Assembly: GCA_036927565.1 (NCBI GenBank)
Contig: JAYESD010000005.1
Coordinates: 149,557,196 to 149,621,195 of the forward strand
Origin: Tuctoria greenei
Taxonomy: Eukaryota; Streptophyta; Magnoliopsida; Poales; Poaceae
Direction of reading: 5' to 3'
Length of the DNA stretch: 64,000 nt
In this document: piece by piece, positions 21,509-32,498 of the stretch
Layout of the letters: every line of letters begins with the position of its first letter
Position numbering within the stretch: position 1 is the first letter of the stretch
Program-made: the position numbers and the translations under genes
Notes under the pieces: model-generated
What the model was told of the DNA's origin: nothing
Databases searched by the model: none
The model's input: only the letters and a program-made list of their open reading frames with translations

Positions 21509-22583
21509 ATTCCAGCTAGCTCCGTTCGATTGTTGTTGTTACAGGAAGCGCATGGAGGCGGGCTGACGGGGCACTTTGGAGTGAAAAAGATAGAGGACAT
21601 ACTTGCTGGTCATTTCTTTTGGCCAAGGATAAGGTGAGATGTGGAGCGCTTCGTTGCTCGCTGCACGACATGTCAAAAAGCTAAGTCACGACTTAATCCA
21701 CATGGTTTGTACATGCCTCTTCCTGTTCCTAGCATGCCTTGGGAGGATATACCTATGGACTTTGTTTTAGGACTGCCTAGAACAAAGAAGGGGAGGGATA
21801 GCATCTTTTTTGTCATGGATATATTTTCTGAAATGGCACACTTCATACCTTGTCGTAAAAGTGATGATGCTACACATGTTGCTGATATGTTTTTTCCGAG
21901 AGATTGTTAGGTTGCATGGTGTGCCAAACACAATAGTTTCAGATCATGATGCTATGTTTCTTAGCCATTTTTGGAGAATGTTATGGGCAAAATTGGGGAC
22001 TAAGCTTTTATTTTCAACTACTTGTCATCCCCAAACTGATGGTCAAACTGAGGTTGTGAATAGAAGTTTATCTACCATGCTTAGGGCTGTTTTGAAAAAG
22101 AATATAAAATTGTGGGAAGAATGTTTGCCTCATGTTGAGTTTGCTTATAATCGTTCTCTACATTCTAGTACTAAGAAATGCCCTTTTGAGATTGTTTATG
22201 GATTTGTACCCCGTGCTCCTATTGATTTATTACCTCTTCCTTCAATGGAACGAGTAAATTTTGATGCTAAACATCGTGCTGAATTGATCTTAAAATTGCA
22301 TGAAACCACTAAGAAGAATATAGAGTGCATGAATGCCAAGTATAAAATTGCTGGTAGTAGGGGAAAGAAACCTATCACTTTTGAACCTGGTGATTTAGTT
22401 TGGTTACATTTGCGAAAGGATAGGTTTCCTGATTTGAGAAAGTCTAAATTATTACCTCGAGCTGATGGTCCATTCAAAGTGTTAGAAAGGATTAATGATA
22501 ATGCATCTAAACTCGAGTTGTCTGCGGATTTTGGGGTTAGTCCTACATTTAACATTGCAGATTTGAAGCCATATTTGGGATAA
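21509..22583 (+). pseudogene. CRM-like integrase
   Basis: The HHCC zinc domain (EAHGGGLTGHFG to CTTCQKAKS) is interrupted by TGA at 21636-21638. The rve core follows: MDFVLGLPRTKKGRDSIF, a frameshift near 21900, then GVPNTIVSDHDAMF with Asp retained, and CHPQTDGQTEVVNRSL. The C-terminal GPY/F-like part (PGDLVWLHLRKDRFPDLRKS to DGPFKVLERI) and FNIADLKPYLG are intact, followed by a TAA at 22581-22583. Confidence 0.85.
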
Positions 22584-22850
22584 GAAGATGAGCTTGAGTC
22601 GCGGACGACTCAAATGCAAGAAGGGGAGGATGATGAGGACATCAACACCCTCGATACATCCACACCAACTAAACTACCGGTTTCTGGTCCGATCACTCGC
22701 GCTCGTGCACGTCAACTAAACTATGAGGTGAACTCGTTCTTGGCCTTATGTCCATATTATCTAGACCGTGGAACTACGTTCTTTCTTGTTTTTCTTAGGA
22801 ACAATGGAGAGGAGCTAATGGGAAGGGAATTCGCTCGGACGGGATTTTGA
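22584..22850 (+). pseudogene. C-terminal extension of CRM-like integrase running into the 3' LTR
   Basis: In the same frame as integrase, and separated from it only by the TAA codon, about 88 codons continue across the LTR border at 22631. They include GPITRARARQLNYEV and end at TGA 22848-22850. Coding sequence that overlaps the 3' LTR is a known property of CRM elements, where this C-terminal region is thought to help target integration. Whether the TAA is a recent mutation is inference. Confidence 0.7.
22617..22630 (+). other. Polypurine tract of the CRM-like element
   Basis: CAAGAAGGGGAGGA ends directly at the 3' LTR start (22631) and is almost pure purine. Confidence 0.8.
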
Positions 22851-23497
22851 CAGCAGAACAACACCAACTTGTGACGGCCACCACAACTTCATATGGACTC
22901 CGATCTGGGCGTTCAAGTACTTATTGGAAAGATTATCAAGTGTACTTTCAAACAGATCTAGCCTCATGTCCGTATGTATTCGGAGTCGGCCGCAATCATT
23001 ATTTCAATACCAAGACCTTTTCTATCCATGGTGCTGCAACACCAAAATTGGGCCTATGGCCCATGTATCGTTTGGAGTCCATTAGGGACTCGTGATTAGG
23101 GTTTATAACGACCCTAGGAAGGTAATAAATAGTAGCCGCCACCCTCATTAGCTGGCGGGTTTTGTTTATTCGTAAGTTAGCTTCTGCTGCTTCCTTGTAC
23201 ACGCGCGTGTCGACTAGATCGCCCGTCTACTTGTATCCAGAACCCCACTTTAGATTGATTCAACAGATAAGTGCTTGTTCTTCTTGTTCTTGCGTGTTCT
23301 TCGATTGGTTGCAGGAACAAAGGCCCTCGTGGTTAGGTTGATTGTGCAACAGCAAGATCAATACAACTTCAGAGTCGGTGTACCGATCGCTAAGGCGCAT
23401 CATCTTGGGGACGGTGTAGTCGGATCACCAACATCTTCTCCTCCACAAATCGAACCCTCCTATTCTCATCGAAAGATCAGGAACAAAGATCCTATCA
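22631..23497 (+). repeat. 3' LTR of the CRM-like element
   Basis: This 867-bp partner of 16215-17081 ends CTATCA and is followed by the ATAAG target duplication, after which the SIRE gag resumes. Confidence 0.93.
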
Positions 23498-23502
23498 ATA
23501 AG

Positions 23503-24480
23503 CTCTTCCCCAACTTGGAGAACTCAAGGCCAACTTGCCTCATGGCCATGGAGGGAAGAAAGAAGGTTAAATCTAAACCATCTTCTTCATTTTCTTCACG
23601 TGATGATTTTGATAGTAGTAGTGAAAATGAACATATGCTTAAAGATATGAGTAAGAGTACATTGAAAAGATTGAAGATGTTATCAGATGAGATATTTGAG
23701 AGGAAGAGCTTATCAACCGTCAAGAGGACATGCTCATCCAACAAAAGGAGAGACGTTAAGAGTTTGAGGAGCTCTTAGATCTTGAAATAGAAAGAAACAA
23801 TGCACTTGAGCGTGAACTCGCTTTGAGCAAGGAAACTTGCTCAACCTTGAGAACACTAGAATTGTGCCAAAGGATGAACTTGTTAGCTTGACAAAATTTA
23901 ACAAGAATCTTGAGACACAAGTGGAGTCTCACAAGGTCAATGCACCTTCTTTCTCTAAAAGCTCACCTTCCACAAATGTCAAATCCGAAACACCTCAAGC
24001 TTGCAAGTGCTCTAACTTGATCCTAAAACTTAAGGATGAGCTTAAGGTGACACAAAACAACCAAGCATCGAAAGGTGGCATCTTTGACAAGGATAAGATG
24101 GCATATGCATGTAGTGCATACACCAACACAAGACATCCTCTTGTCAAAGATGGTCTTGACTTTTCTAGGGAGAAGAGGCAAAACGCCAAAACTCCCAAGA
24201 ATGGCAAATACTTGATTGTTTTTGTCAAAGGAGGTTCATATAATAATGAAAAAGGAAATAACATTTATACATCTCATAACATGCTTAAAAAGGAACCTCA
24301 TCCATTGTTCCATGATTTTGATGTTTCATATGTATTATTATGGAACAAGTTTGGAAAGCCTTATGCTAGGTATGTTGGGCCACACAGCAAGAGTCCAAAA
24401 CCTTGCGTGTGGGTGTCCAAGTGCCTATTGACTAACATCAAAGGACCCAACACCGCTTGGGTACCTAAAGCCAATGCTTA
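23503..24480 (+). pseudogene. SIRE-like gag, C-terminal part
   Basis: The reading resumes after the CRM-like insertion with LFPNLENSRPTCLMAMEG and continues through a Ser-rich stretch and a heptad-rich, probably coiled-coil region (frameshifts near 23770 and 23840). The later part carries CKCSNLILKLKDEL, GIFDKDKMAYACSAY and a Trp-containing tail AWVPKANA, ending at TAA 24478-24480. This long gag tail is characteristic of the SIRE lineage. Confidence 0.78.
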
Positions 24481-24483
24481 ATT

Positions 24484-24797
24484 CTATTTTGTAGGCATAC
24501 TCCTCCAGTGGAACCAAATGGGTTCTTGATAGTGGATGCACAAATCACTTGACCGGAGAGAGGAAGATGTTTGTGGAGTATGAAGAAAATGAAGATCCAA
24601 GTGAGGGAATTTACATTAGATACAATAGCCAAGGGAAAATCCTTGGCACCGGTAAAATTTCTATATCCCCTAATCATACTCTTTCCAATGTTTTACATGT
24701 TGATTCACTTGATTATAACCTTTTGTCCATATCACAAATATGTGACAAAGGTTATAATTTTCTTTTCACTAATGAGGGTGTGATCTTCATAAGATAA
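24484..24797 (+). pseudogene. SIRE-like aspartic protease
   Basis: The frame contains WVLDSGCTNHLTGERKMF with the catalytic DSG, then LSNVLHVDSLDYNLLSISQI, the usual closing motif. It ends at TAA 24795-24797 where the element would continue to integrase. Confidence 0.82.
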
Positions 24798-25882
24798 AGG
24801 AATGACTCAATTGCTTTTAAGGGTGTACTCAAGGGAAAGCTCTATCTTGTGGGTTTCTCCACGGATATAGCCCAAATTGATACATGCTTAATTTCAAAAA
24901 CCAACATGAGATGGCTTTGGAATAGAAGACTAGCCCATGTCAGGATGAGGAATTTGCAAAAACTTTTTAAGGGAGAGCACATCGGTGGTTTAAAGAACGT
25001 TGTGGTTGAAAAGGATAGGCTATGTAGCGCATGCCAAGCCGGAAAGCAAGTTGGATCTCAACATCCATCCAAGAACATGAAGACAACAAGACCATCAGAG
25101 ATTCTACACATGGACCTCTTCGGTCCAATCGCCTACATAAGTATTGGTGGTAACAAATATGACCCTGTCATTGTGGATGATTTTTTACGTTTCACTTGGG
25201 TGTTCTTTTTGCATGATAAGAGTGAGACTCAAGGTGTCCTCAAGAAATACTTGAGGAGAGCTCAAAATGAGTTCTCCTTGAGGATCAACACCATAAGGAG
25301 TGACAATGGCACCAAATTCAAGAACACTCAAGTTCAAGAGTTTTTGGATGAAGAAGGCATCAAGCTTGAGTTCTCGGCCCCCTAATCCCCTCAACAAAAT
25401 GGGGTGGCCAAGAGGAAGAATAGGACTCTCATTGAGATGTCAAGAACCATGCTTGATGAATACAAGACATCGGACTGGTTTTGGGCGAATGCGGTTAACA
25501 CCGCTTGCCATGCCATAAATCGGTTCTATCTTCATCCCATATTGAAGAAGACGTCTTATGAACTCCTAACCGGTAACAAACCTAATATTTCCTATTTTCG
25601 TTTTTTGGGAGCAAATGCTATATTCTCAACAAGAAGCCTAAGACTTCGAAGTCCGCTTCTAAGTCCGATGAGGGTTTCTTGCTTGGTTATAATTCAAACA
25701 CTTACGCCTATCGTGTTTTCAGCAAATCCTTCAGAATTGTTGAAGTAACACGTGACGTAGTGTTTGATGAGACTAATGGCTCCCAAGTGCAGCAATATGA
25801 TCGTCATGTGCTATATCAAGAAGAAGCTCCACATGTGGTAATTGGAAGGATGACACTTGGAGATATTCGACCACAAGAATAA
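24798..25882 (+). pseudogene. SIRE-like integrase
   Basis: The GAG-pre-integrase zinc region (WLWNRRLAHVRMRNLQKL, CSACQAGKQ) leads to the rve core with LHMDLFGPIAY, INTIRSDNGTKFKN and SPQQNGVAKRKNRTLIEMS. A TAA at 25383-25385 stands where the family has Tyr before SPQQNG. A frameshift near 25610 shifts the remaining C-terminal part (FRIVEVTRDVVFDETNGS) into another frame, ending at 25882. Confidence 0.84.
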
Positions 25883-26388
25883 CCTCAAGACTCAAGTGAT
25901 CATCCCACACATCAAGCAAACTCTTCGTCAAATAATCAAGCTCAAGACCTTAAAGATGTGCTTCAACAAGATGAAAATGGAGGCATCAATAAATGGGGAG
26001 ATGAAGAAAAATGAGGAAGATGAAGATCCAAGACCTCAAGCACCACACCCAAGAGTACCTCAAAGCATTCAACATGATCATCCTGTTGATAACATCTTTG
26101 GAGACATCTCCAAGGCGGTAATCACTCGATCTCGTGTTGCAAATTTTTGTGAACATTACTCTTTCGTTTCCTCTTTGGAGCCTCACACGGTTGAAGAAGC
26201 ACTACGAGATCCGGATTGGGTGATGGCCATGCAAGAAGAGCTCAACAGTTTCGAAAGAAATCAAGTATGGGAGCACGTAAAGAGGCCAAACGCCAATGTT
26301 GTGGGCACCAAGTGGGTGTTGCACAACAAACAAGATGAGCACGGGGTGGTTACAAGGGACAAATCACGACTTGTGGCCAAGGGATACT
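25868..26388 (+). pseudogene. SIRE-like reverse transcriptase, N-terminal part
   Basis: After a spacer, the frame shows VITRSRVANFCEHYSFVSSL, PDWVMAMQEELNSFERNQVW, VVGTKWVLHNKQDEHG and SRLVAKGY. The fold is cut at KGY by the Tekay-like insertion. Its direct continuation, LQVEGLDFDETFAPVARLE, is found 28 kb further on at 54310. Confidence 0.85.
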
Positions 26389-26391
26389 TAT

Positions 26392-27245
26392 TGTCGACTG
26401 TTGGAGTCGGCAGATCTCCTGACACTACTAAAGTGTTGAAGGAGTTTGTAGTTCGGTGTGGGCGCGCGGAGACTCAAGAAGGTGAATCACGATTGGACAC
26501 GAGAGACACAGTGGTTTACGTGGTTCGGGCCGCCTGAGCGTAATACCCTACTCCACGGGTGTGTGGTGTTGTATTAGTTTATGAATGAAAGCTCACGTCA
26601 ATGCATGTGTGCTTGAGAGTGTTCGAGAACCTCCTCTCCGTGTATCGTCGGTCTGTCCTTTTATAGTACAAGCACAAACCGTTACAAGTTAGCCTGGCCC
26701 GACATGTGGCCCCGACGGTTACTAGTATTGATACACGATTAATTGTTGTTAATAACCCTGTAACGGGCTCCGACAGTGCCGTTACAGGTGTTAAGATTGT
26801 CCGATTAAGTGTCATTAACATGGAATTAATGACAATTAATCGGGTCTTGAAGTCCGTGGCTATCCTTTGAAGATCCGGAGTCGTTACAATGTCTTCCGGA
26901 GGTTTGAGGCGGCCAGCTCTGACGTTTGGACACGTGGCAGCTCCGGAGCTTGCTTGTGGGAAGTGGGAAGCTCCGGGGTGGCCTGGCACGTGTCAGGTCC
27001 GGAGCTTCTCTCGGTCAGGGGTTAAGTCCGGAGGTGCCGTTTCGGTACCTAGCCCGGAGCTTCACCCTTGTGGGTAGTAGCTCCGGTCTGGCAGTACACG
27101 TGGCAACCTAGGGGTTAACCATGTTGGAGAAGCAGGTCCGGTTATGTCTGACAAGTGGGCCTCCGAGGGTCTTCAATTTGAGTAGACGTCCTTCCCTTGA
27201 GATCTTTGTATCCTCAGGGGGTGTATGGTTTTTAGGGTACCGACA
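26392..27245 (-). repeat. LTR of the young Tat-like element (3' LTR relative to gag-pol)
   Basis: It is 854 bp, starts TGTCGACTG and ends GTACCGACA on the plus strand. It is rich in the words CCGGAGCT and AGCTCCGG. The predicted TATA box CTATAAAAGG is on the minus strand at 26657-26666. Confidence 0.95.
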
Positions 27246-27258
27246 GTGGCCCCCTGGA
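27246..27258 (-). other. Polypurine tract of the Tat-like element
   Basis: On the minus strand, CCAGGGGGCCAC lies next to the 3' LTR. It is the expected plus-strand primer, consistent with gag-pol on the minus strand. The same sequence with minor change follows the LTR at 55876. Confidence 0.65.
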
Positions 27259-27775
27259 CCTACCTCCGAGGAAAGTCACTGGGGTGAAGTCATTCCGTCG
27301 GAGGTGGGTCCATACTCGCGACTCTTGAACTGGGTCTTCAAGGGTCTTCGGAGGTGCCGTTGGCGGGGCTTTACGGTTAAATCCCGACGCGTGGCGCACC
27401 TCAGGCGGCAGATAAGATCTTTGACGTGCGGATCTCTCGCAATTGAAGGTCGCCGGTTCCCGATACGAAAACCGTATCGGTTCCGCGCGCCTTGTCAGGT
27501 CGCCGCCTTTGGGTTTCCCGCCTCGTGATGACAACTGTTCGCCTGGGTAAGAGCCTCGACTTGATCGTCAGGGTGGTCCCGGGCCCTCTTGTCATCGGCA
27601 GGGTTGAATTCTTGAGTAGTATCCTTGAATCTCCTGCAGTTTCCATCCAAGCGTTGCGAGGGCTTACTTAAGAAGGAAAGCGCACCGTCGGGAGTTCTTT
27701 ACGCTTCCCATCTGTTCTTGCGCTCAAACTCCCAACTCGTACTTTGCTCCTCTTCTCTTGCCTAGCTGTGCTGCG
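27259..27775 (+). other. Leader region of the antisense additional gene
   Basis: No ORF of note. Blocks of this region (AAAACCGTATCGGTTCCGCG near 27466, GGGCTTACTTAAGAAGGAAA near 27660) recur almost unchanged in the older copy at 56100-56310. They may include promoter or 5' UTR elements of the plus-strand gene, as no clear TATA box was found elsewhere. Confidence 0.45.
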
Positions 27776-29231
27776 ATGGAGTTGGGTCTGCGTGAGAGTC
27801 GCTTGAAGACTGACAGCGATCTGAAGAAGGTCCAGACCCTCATGGGGTGGTCTTCGGACTTCTTCAACCGCTCGGTCCGCGCCGGCGGAGAGCTCCCCTT
27901 TTCAAAGGAGCATGCTGGCGAGATGGTGTACTTTTCCTCGTACGCCATGGTGGGGCTGATCCCACCGTTTTCTTCTTTCTTCTTGATGCTGCTGGACTTC
28001 TATGGTCTGCAGCTGTACCACCTTGGCCCTCACTCCATTCTCCTTGTGTCCATCTTTGTCCACTTCTGCGAGATGTGGGTGGGCATCCCTCCCTGCATCG
28101 AGCTCTTCCGAACCTTCTTCACCGTCCACACCACCGGCCGAAGCAATGAGTATCTTGGCTTCTACTACTTCGTGAAGCGCAAGAAGTGCCCATTCAAGTA
28201 CCTCCGGTCATTCCCTTCCGGGAAGTGGGATGACTGGAAGAAAGATTGGATAGTCGTCCGGGTGGAGGAGCATGAGCGGTTGGAGTTGCCAGACGGTCTG
28301 CCCGGCATTGACATGTCGATATGGAGCGAATTTCCGGTGCTAGCGGCAACTTTCGACCCTGTCCTGACCAGGATCCGCCAATGTGTGGAGGGAGGATTGA
28401 CTCCCCAGGCGGTGTTCTGCAACTTCCTGTCCAACAGGTGGGCGCCGCTGAAGAGGAGGGAGAAGCTCGCCTGGGCCCTCAACAGCGTGATGGACGAGGA
28501 CCGGGTTGAGACCGGGTTGAAGTCTAGCATGGTGGGGAAGACCTTGGAGTCTCACCTCAAGAAATTCCAGCACGGCATCGACGTTGATGGAGATTACTTG
28601 ACTCCGCCGCCGGCCTTCCTCCCTCTGAACGTGGAAGTTGAGTTCAGCAGGGAGCTCCGGCGGACGATGCCCGCGCTTGACGACCTTGGTGTCGTCGAGA
28701 GAAGATCAACCACTCGGTTGGCGATCCCCGGGTTGTCCGAAGACGGCTCCGCCCCTGTCCCACAGCCAAGAGCCGAGGTCATCGGCAAGGGTAAGGAGCT
28801 GGCGGAGGAGCCGGAGAGCCGGAAGAGGAAGCTGCGACATGCTGACGGAAGGTCCATCGGGCCTGCCACTCCCCCCCCCCCCCGGTTCCCCCTCCTCAGG
28901 AAGGAAGATCCTCCGCTGCCGTGGCGACTGTCCCCGTGGTGGGGTCCTTCCGGAGCGTTACTGTTCCGGCGGTGGGATCCTCCCGGAGTGCGACTGTCCC
29001 CGCGGTGGATCCCTCCTGCGGTGCTAGCTCCGGGCGCGCGACTCCGGCGTCTGGAGCGGTGAGGGCCTCCAGGTCCAGGAGTTCCTCCCGATCGAGGAGA
29101 GCTCCGACCCGGGAAACGCCCGCGGCTGTGGCAAGTCCTGGGAGTCCTCCCGGAGCTCCTACGCCGACCGTGGCCAGCCCGGATCGTCCGGGAAAGAGGT
29201 TCCGCGCAAGCTGGTGCGGGAGCCTCCCAAG
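27776..29231 (+). CDS. Additional (antisense) ORF of the Tat-like element, exon 1
   Basis: The start is ATG 27776 (MELGLRESR); the matching ATG with the same context occurs in the second copy at 56415. Residues about 50-140 (YAMVGLIPPFSSFFLML, DFYGLQLYHLGPHSILL) are the plant 'putative gypsy type transposon' domain (PF04195), a family of unknown function. A globular region with GLTPQAVFCNFLSNRWAPL follows, then a basic tail with RKRKLRH. The frame changes at a run of 13 C at 28871-28883, and the second half (GKRFRASWCGSLP) is read in the +1 register. The end at 29231 is set by a GT donor, not a stop. Function is unknown; conservation in two copies suggests it matters to the element. Confidence 0.7.
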
Positions 29232-29309
29232 GTAATTTTTCTTTTTTACCTCGATTAACTTTTTAATTGTAGCATCTGTTTGCTCAATTTCTTCGTTCTT
29301 CATCTGCAG
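29232..29309 (+). other. Probable intron of the antisense additional gene
   Basis: The 78-bp segment begins GTAATTTTTC and ends CATCTGCAG, is T-rich, and joins SLP to VPKKG through a codon split after its second base. The older element has a 77-bp intron at 57791-57867 in the identical place and phase, with GTACATTTTA and CATCCACAG borders. Splicing is inferred from sequence alone. Confidence 0.75.
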
Positions 29310-31236
29310 CGTTCCCAAGAAGGGGAGTGAAGCTCCACCCTCAGCCACAGTGTCTGAGGCTGCGAGGGCTTCTGCTCCAGTCCCGGTGCCGCCCCAAGCG
29401 GAGGCTGCGACAGCTCCGGCGCCGGATGTCGTGGTCATGGACCTCGACTCGTCTCCAGAAGTTCCCGTCGTAGCGCCGGACCACGGGAATGAAGATGCGC
29501 CAGCGGCACCCGTCCCGGAAGTGGAAGCTCCGGGTCCTGGTGCTGCAGTAGTAGAAGCTCCGGCTGTTGAGTCGGAGGAAGTAGCAGTCCCGGCTTCGGA
29601 GCCGGAAAGTGCTGAAGCCCCGGTGATTGAGCCGGAGGTGGATGAGGCCCCGGCATGCGAGCCGGAAGTCGAAGTAGTTCCGGCAGTTGAGCCGGTTACT
29701 TCCGAAGCTCCGGCCGCAGAGCCGGTGATGGTTGGAGCGCCGGCCGCAGAGCCGGCGGCTGAAGAGGCGAGGGAGCTTGAGCCTCCCTCAGAAGAGGTGT
29801 CCCGGCCGGAGCCAGTAGCGGCTCCTGCTCCGGAGGCGACGACGTCGATGGTACCTGTGGCAGAGCCAGAGTGCCTGAACGAAGTCGCCGGCCCCCAGCC
29901 TGAGGGGGCAAATGAAGACTTGGTGGCGGGACCTCCTTCGATGGCGACTGAAGCCGTCCCGGAGGAAGGCCCTAGCGCTTTGGAAGCTCGGGGTTCCACT
30001 CTCGTAGAGTGGGACCCAATTTTTGTATGTGAAGACCCGCTGGAACCAGCGGAAGAGATCCCAGCAGGTCCGGAGCCCATCTCGCTGTCGATGTCCATCG
30101 ACAACGCCTGCTCCAGTCTACGTCAGGTCCAGCTGGCCTTCTTCCACGACAGCAAGCCTCTTGAAGAGGAGCGCCAAACCCTTAGGCGGTGGCGTAATCG
30201 GCTCCACTTCGAGACTAAGCTGGTGCAGTCGAGGCTTGCGGATGACAAGGATTGGATCAAGCGGGAGAAGATCCGCCTGGAGCTCTGGGGTGAGCTGCTG
30301 GACGAGAGGGAGAGCATGACTCACGCCCTCGATGCTCAATCCCGGGAGTTCCACGACCAAGCTAAGGCTGCTAACGACGCGGCCAACGCTCGGTTTGATC
30401 AACTCGAGGCCATCAGCACCGCACTCATCAAGCGCCGAGAGGCACTTGAAGGGAGGGAAAGACGGCTCGAGGATGAGGAGCAAAAACTCCTGGAGCTACG
30501 GGATGACGTCTTGCGACGGGAAGAAGAGCTCGCCGAGAAAACAGCTCTGGCGGACAAGGGCCTCGAGGAGCGCACTAAGAAATTGGAAGAGCGCTGCCTC
30601 GAGGAGGAGGAGAAGACCTGGGTGCGGGGGCAGGAACTCTATGAATACGAGTGTGCCCTTATCGCCCGGGAGAAGAAAGTGGAGGCTAGGGAGAAGGACC
30701 TGGTCGACCGCCGGAACAAGATCCACCTCCGGGAGGAGGAGCTCGGAAGACTTGAGAAGCGGGTTGCTGCGAAGATCCAGCAAAACGCCAAAGAAGTTGA
30801 GCGCCTCGCCCGTGAGAATTCGGAACTGACGGCGGCCCGAAGATCCCTGGAAGAGATGAAGAACTTGAGGAAGGCGGACTCCCTGCAGATTTGGGAGTTG
30901 CTGGGCAAGGCCGACGACGCGCTGACGCCGATGGGTTTCAGCCCCGTGCACCCGGATGATCCGGAGCCGGAGCCGGACCTTGCGTTGCAAGCGTTGAGCG
31001 CCGCAGGCAGCAAGCTCTCCAAGGTGGGCGACGTCATCGCGGACCAGCTGGAGGTCGAGGGGCAATCCCTGGCTAGGAACGTCACAGAATATGTGTTGAC
31101 GTGCTACAACAGCCGGAACCCTCGATTTCCTCTGGACCCGGTGCTTGAAGGCCCCGTCGAAGGAGAAGGCGAAGCTACCCGAGCCCGCGTGTCGGAGGTC
31201 GCCCAGAAGGTCGCCGAGTTCTTCCATAGGGTCTAG
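29310..31236 (+). CDS. Additional (antisense) ORF of the Tat-like element, exon 2
   Basis: The open frame runs 642 codons to TAG 31234-31236. The first 220 or so residues are acidic and Pro/Glu/Ala-rich, built from imperfect repeats of the form EAPAxEPE. From about 30090 there is a long predicted coiled coil of some 270 residues (EERQTLRRWRNRLHFETK, KRREALEGRERRLEDEEQKL, RNKIHLREEELGRLEKRV), which is highly charged. The C-terminal part has GKADDALTPMGFSPVHPDDP and ends EVAQKVAEFFHRV. The coiled coil suggests oligomerisation or a structural role; that is inference. No enzymatic motif was seen. Confidence 0.75.
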
Positions 31237-32498
31237 GACCGTCTCTTTTAGCCTTTACTTGTATCTTCTCTTCTTCCTCAATTTTGTAATCCCTTGTCTC
31301 CAGATGTAATCTCCGGTCTTCAGATGAAATGAAATCCCCAATTTTTTGCGAATTTCATTTTTTGTCTTCAACATCTTTATCTTCACTTGGCCCCCTGGTA
31401 GATGTGCACAATTTGATTGTGGACATGTACCAAAAGGATGTTGAGTTTTGTTGAAGACGAATTTGCTTCGAACTTGTGGAATTTAGGTCCGAAGTTTTTG
31501 ATAGTGAAGGTCCCCTGAAGTTGTCGGAGCTTAGAAGCTCCGGCACTGTCCATCGCTGGAGCTTAGTAGCTCCGGCAATAGCCTCTATCAACACGTTGAG
31601 CGTCGGTAGTTAATACTCCAAGGTGTCGGAGCTTAGAAGCTCCGGTAATGACCTTTGCCACACTTGGTTTGTTGGCAATAGACTCCAGTGACGGGGTCTT
31701 CTCACCATCTTTTAGTCAACGCTGACGGTTGACGCCCTAGTGGGAGTCGGGGCTTGGTTAGCTCCGGTTTTTCTCCATCAACGTAGGGTTCATTTTTCCT
31801 GCACACTTAAGCCAAGAAAAATAGTAAAATTCGTTCCTTGTCTATAACTTCGTCGCGGCTTACGGTTCTCAAGAAAATTTTAAGTTGAACACGATTTTTA
31901 ATACGACTGGATGAATTGTCTTTTCTTTTAGATCCAATTGTCCATGGACCCACCTTACTTTGGCCTGCCGGGATGTAGGTAGAGTTGCGTACTTAGGGTG
32001 CTTGACCAGGCTAAGTCGATAGCGCACTCCGGCCCTAGAATGGCTTGGCGGCTTTCAGGCGAGTTGGCCACAGACAATATTTAAATCCAAAAAATCTGAC
32101 AATTCAACTCGAATCGTATGTAAACCGGTCAAACTAGAACTTCTTAAGAATTGCACGTTTCTGTTATAGACAAGAAAGAGAAAAATAAAAATGTCGAGCC
32201 TATGCAAAAATGAATGCACGTGGAGTCTATTTCACATGAAGATGTCTTTCATTATAGGTCCGAGGTACAGGGGAAACAAGTACACTCTTAGGGTACGGAA
32301 CCAGGCTAACTGTGTTTGGTTTCTCGTTTGACCCAGGGTAGTTAGCCACACTTTTAGTCCGGAGACTGTGTCAAGTGTTGCATGAGCTTTTCAAACCTTT
32401 CGGGGAAGGTCCGGATGCTCTCCCGGAGGAACTACCCGACTCTGTACAATGACTCTATAACATACATTTCAAGTTACTTAAGACTCACCTCCGTGGAA
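31237..32498. other. Convergent region between the antisense gene and pol, with palindromic repeats
   Basis: No coding frame. Between about 31518 and 31775 a palindromic word of the type CGGAGCTTAGAAGCTCCGG recurs at least four times, spaced by tens of bases. The rest is AT-rich and likely holds the 3' ends of both transcripts; possible AATGAAA-type signals for the plus-strand gene lie near 31325. Confidence 0.6.

Larger units (their letters stand above)
16215..23497 (+). mobile_element. Ty3/Gypsy chromovirus, CRM-like lineage
   Basis: The element has two 867-bp LTRs, starts TGATGAGGAC, ends CTATCA (CTATCG in the 5' copy) and is flanked by the 5-bp duplication ATAAG at 16210-16214 and 23498-23502. 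The internal order gag, protease, RT, RNase H, integrase is Gypsy. The RT entry (HQIDLIPGASLPNRAPYRTN), the LTR start, and a C-terminal frame that runs across the pol/3' LTR border are features I associate with centromeric retrotransposons (CRM). Many stops and frameshifts, and a lost RT catalytic Asp, show that it is inactive. Whether this locus is centromeric cannot be judged from the window. Confidence 0.82.

Noticed and set aside
27246..27262. The sequence GTGGCCCCCTGGACC after the left Tat-like LTR taken as a plus-strand primer site
   Set aside because: Gag-pol is on the minus strand and a good primer site lies at 38477-38494. This side is the polypurine tract.
26889..27528. Several overlapping ORFs in the Tat-like LTR and leader
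   Set aside because: They recur at 38993-39215 simply because the LTRs are duplicated. They lack domains and are GC-rich chance frames.
28896..30104. A 402-codon minus-strand ORF rich in Gly/Ser/Ala/Thr
   Set aside because: It is the antisense shadow of the additional gene's repeat-rich coding region; its composition follows from the Pro/Glu/Ala repeats on the other strand. The older copy has a similar shadow at 57805-58452.
30496..31227. A 243-codon minus-strand ORF
   Set aside because: It mirrors the coiled-coil coding region of exon 2 and has no independent domain or conservation signal.
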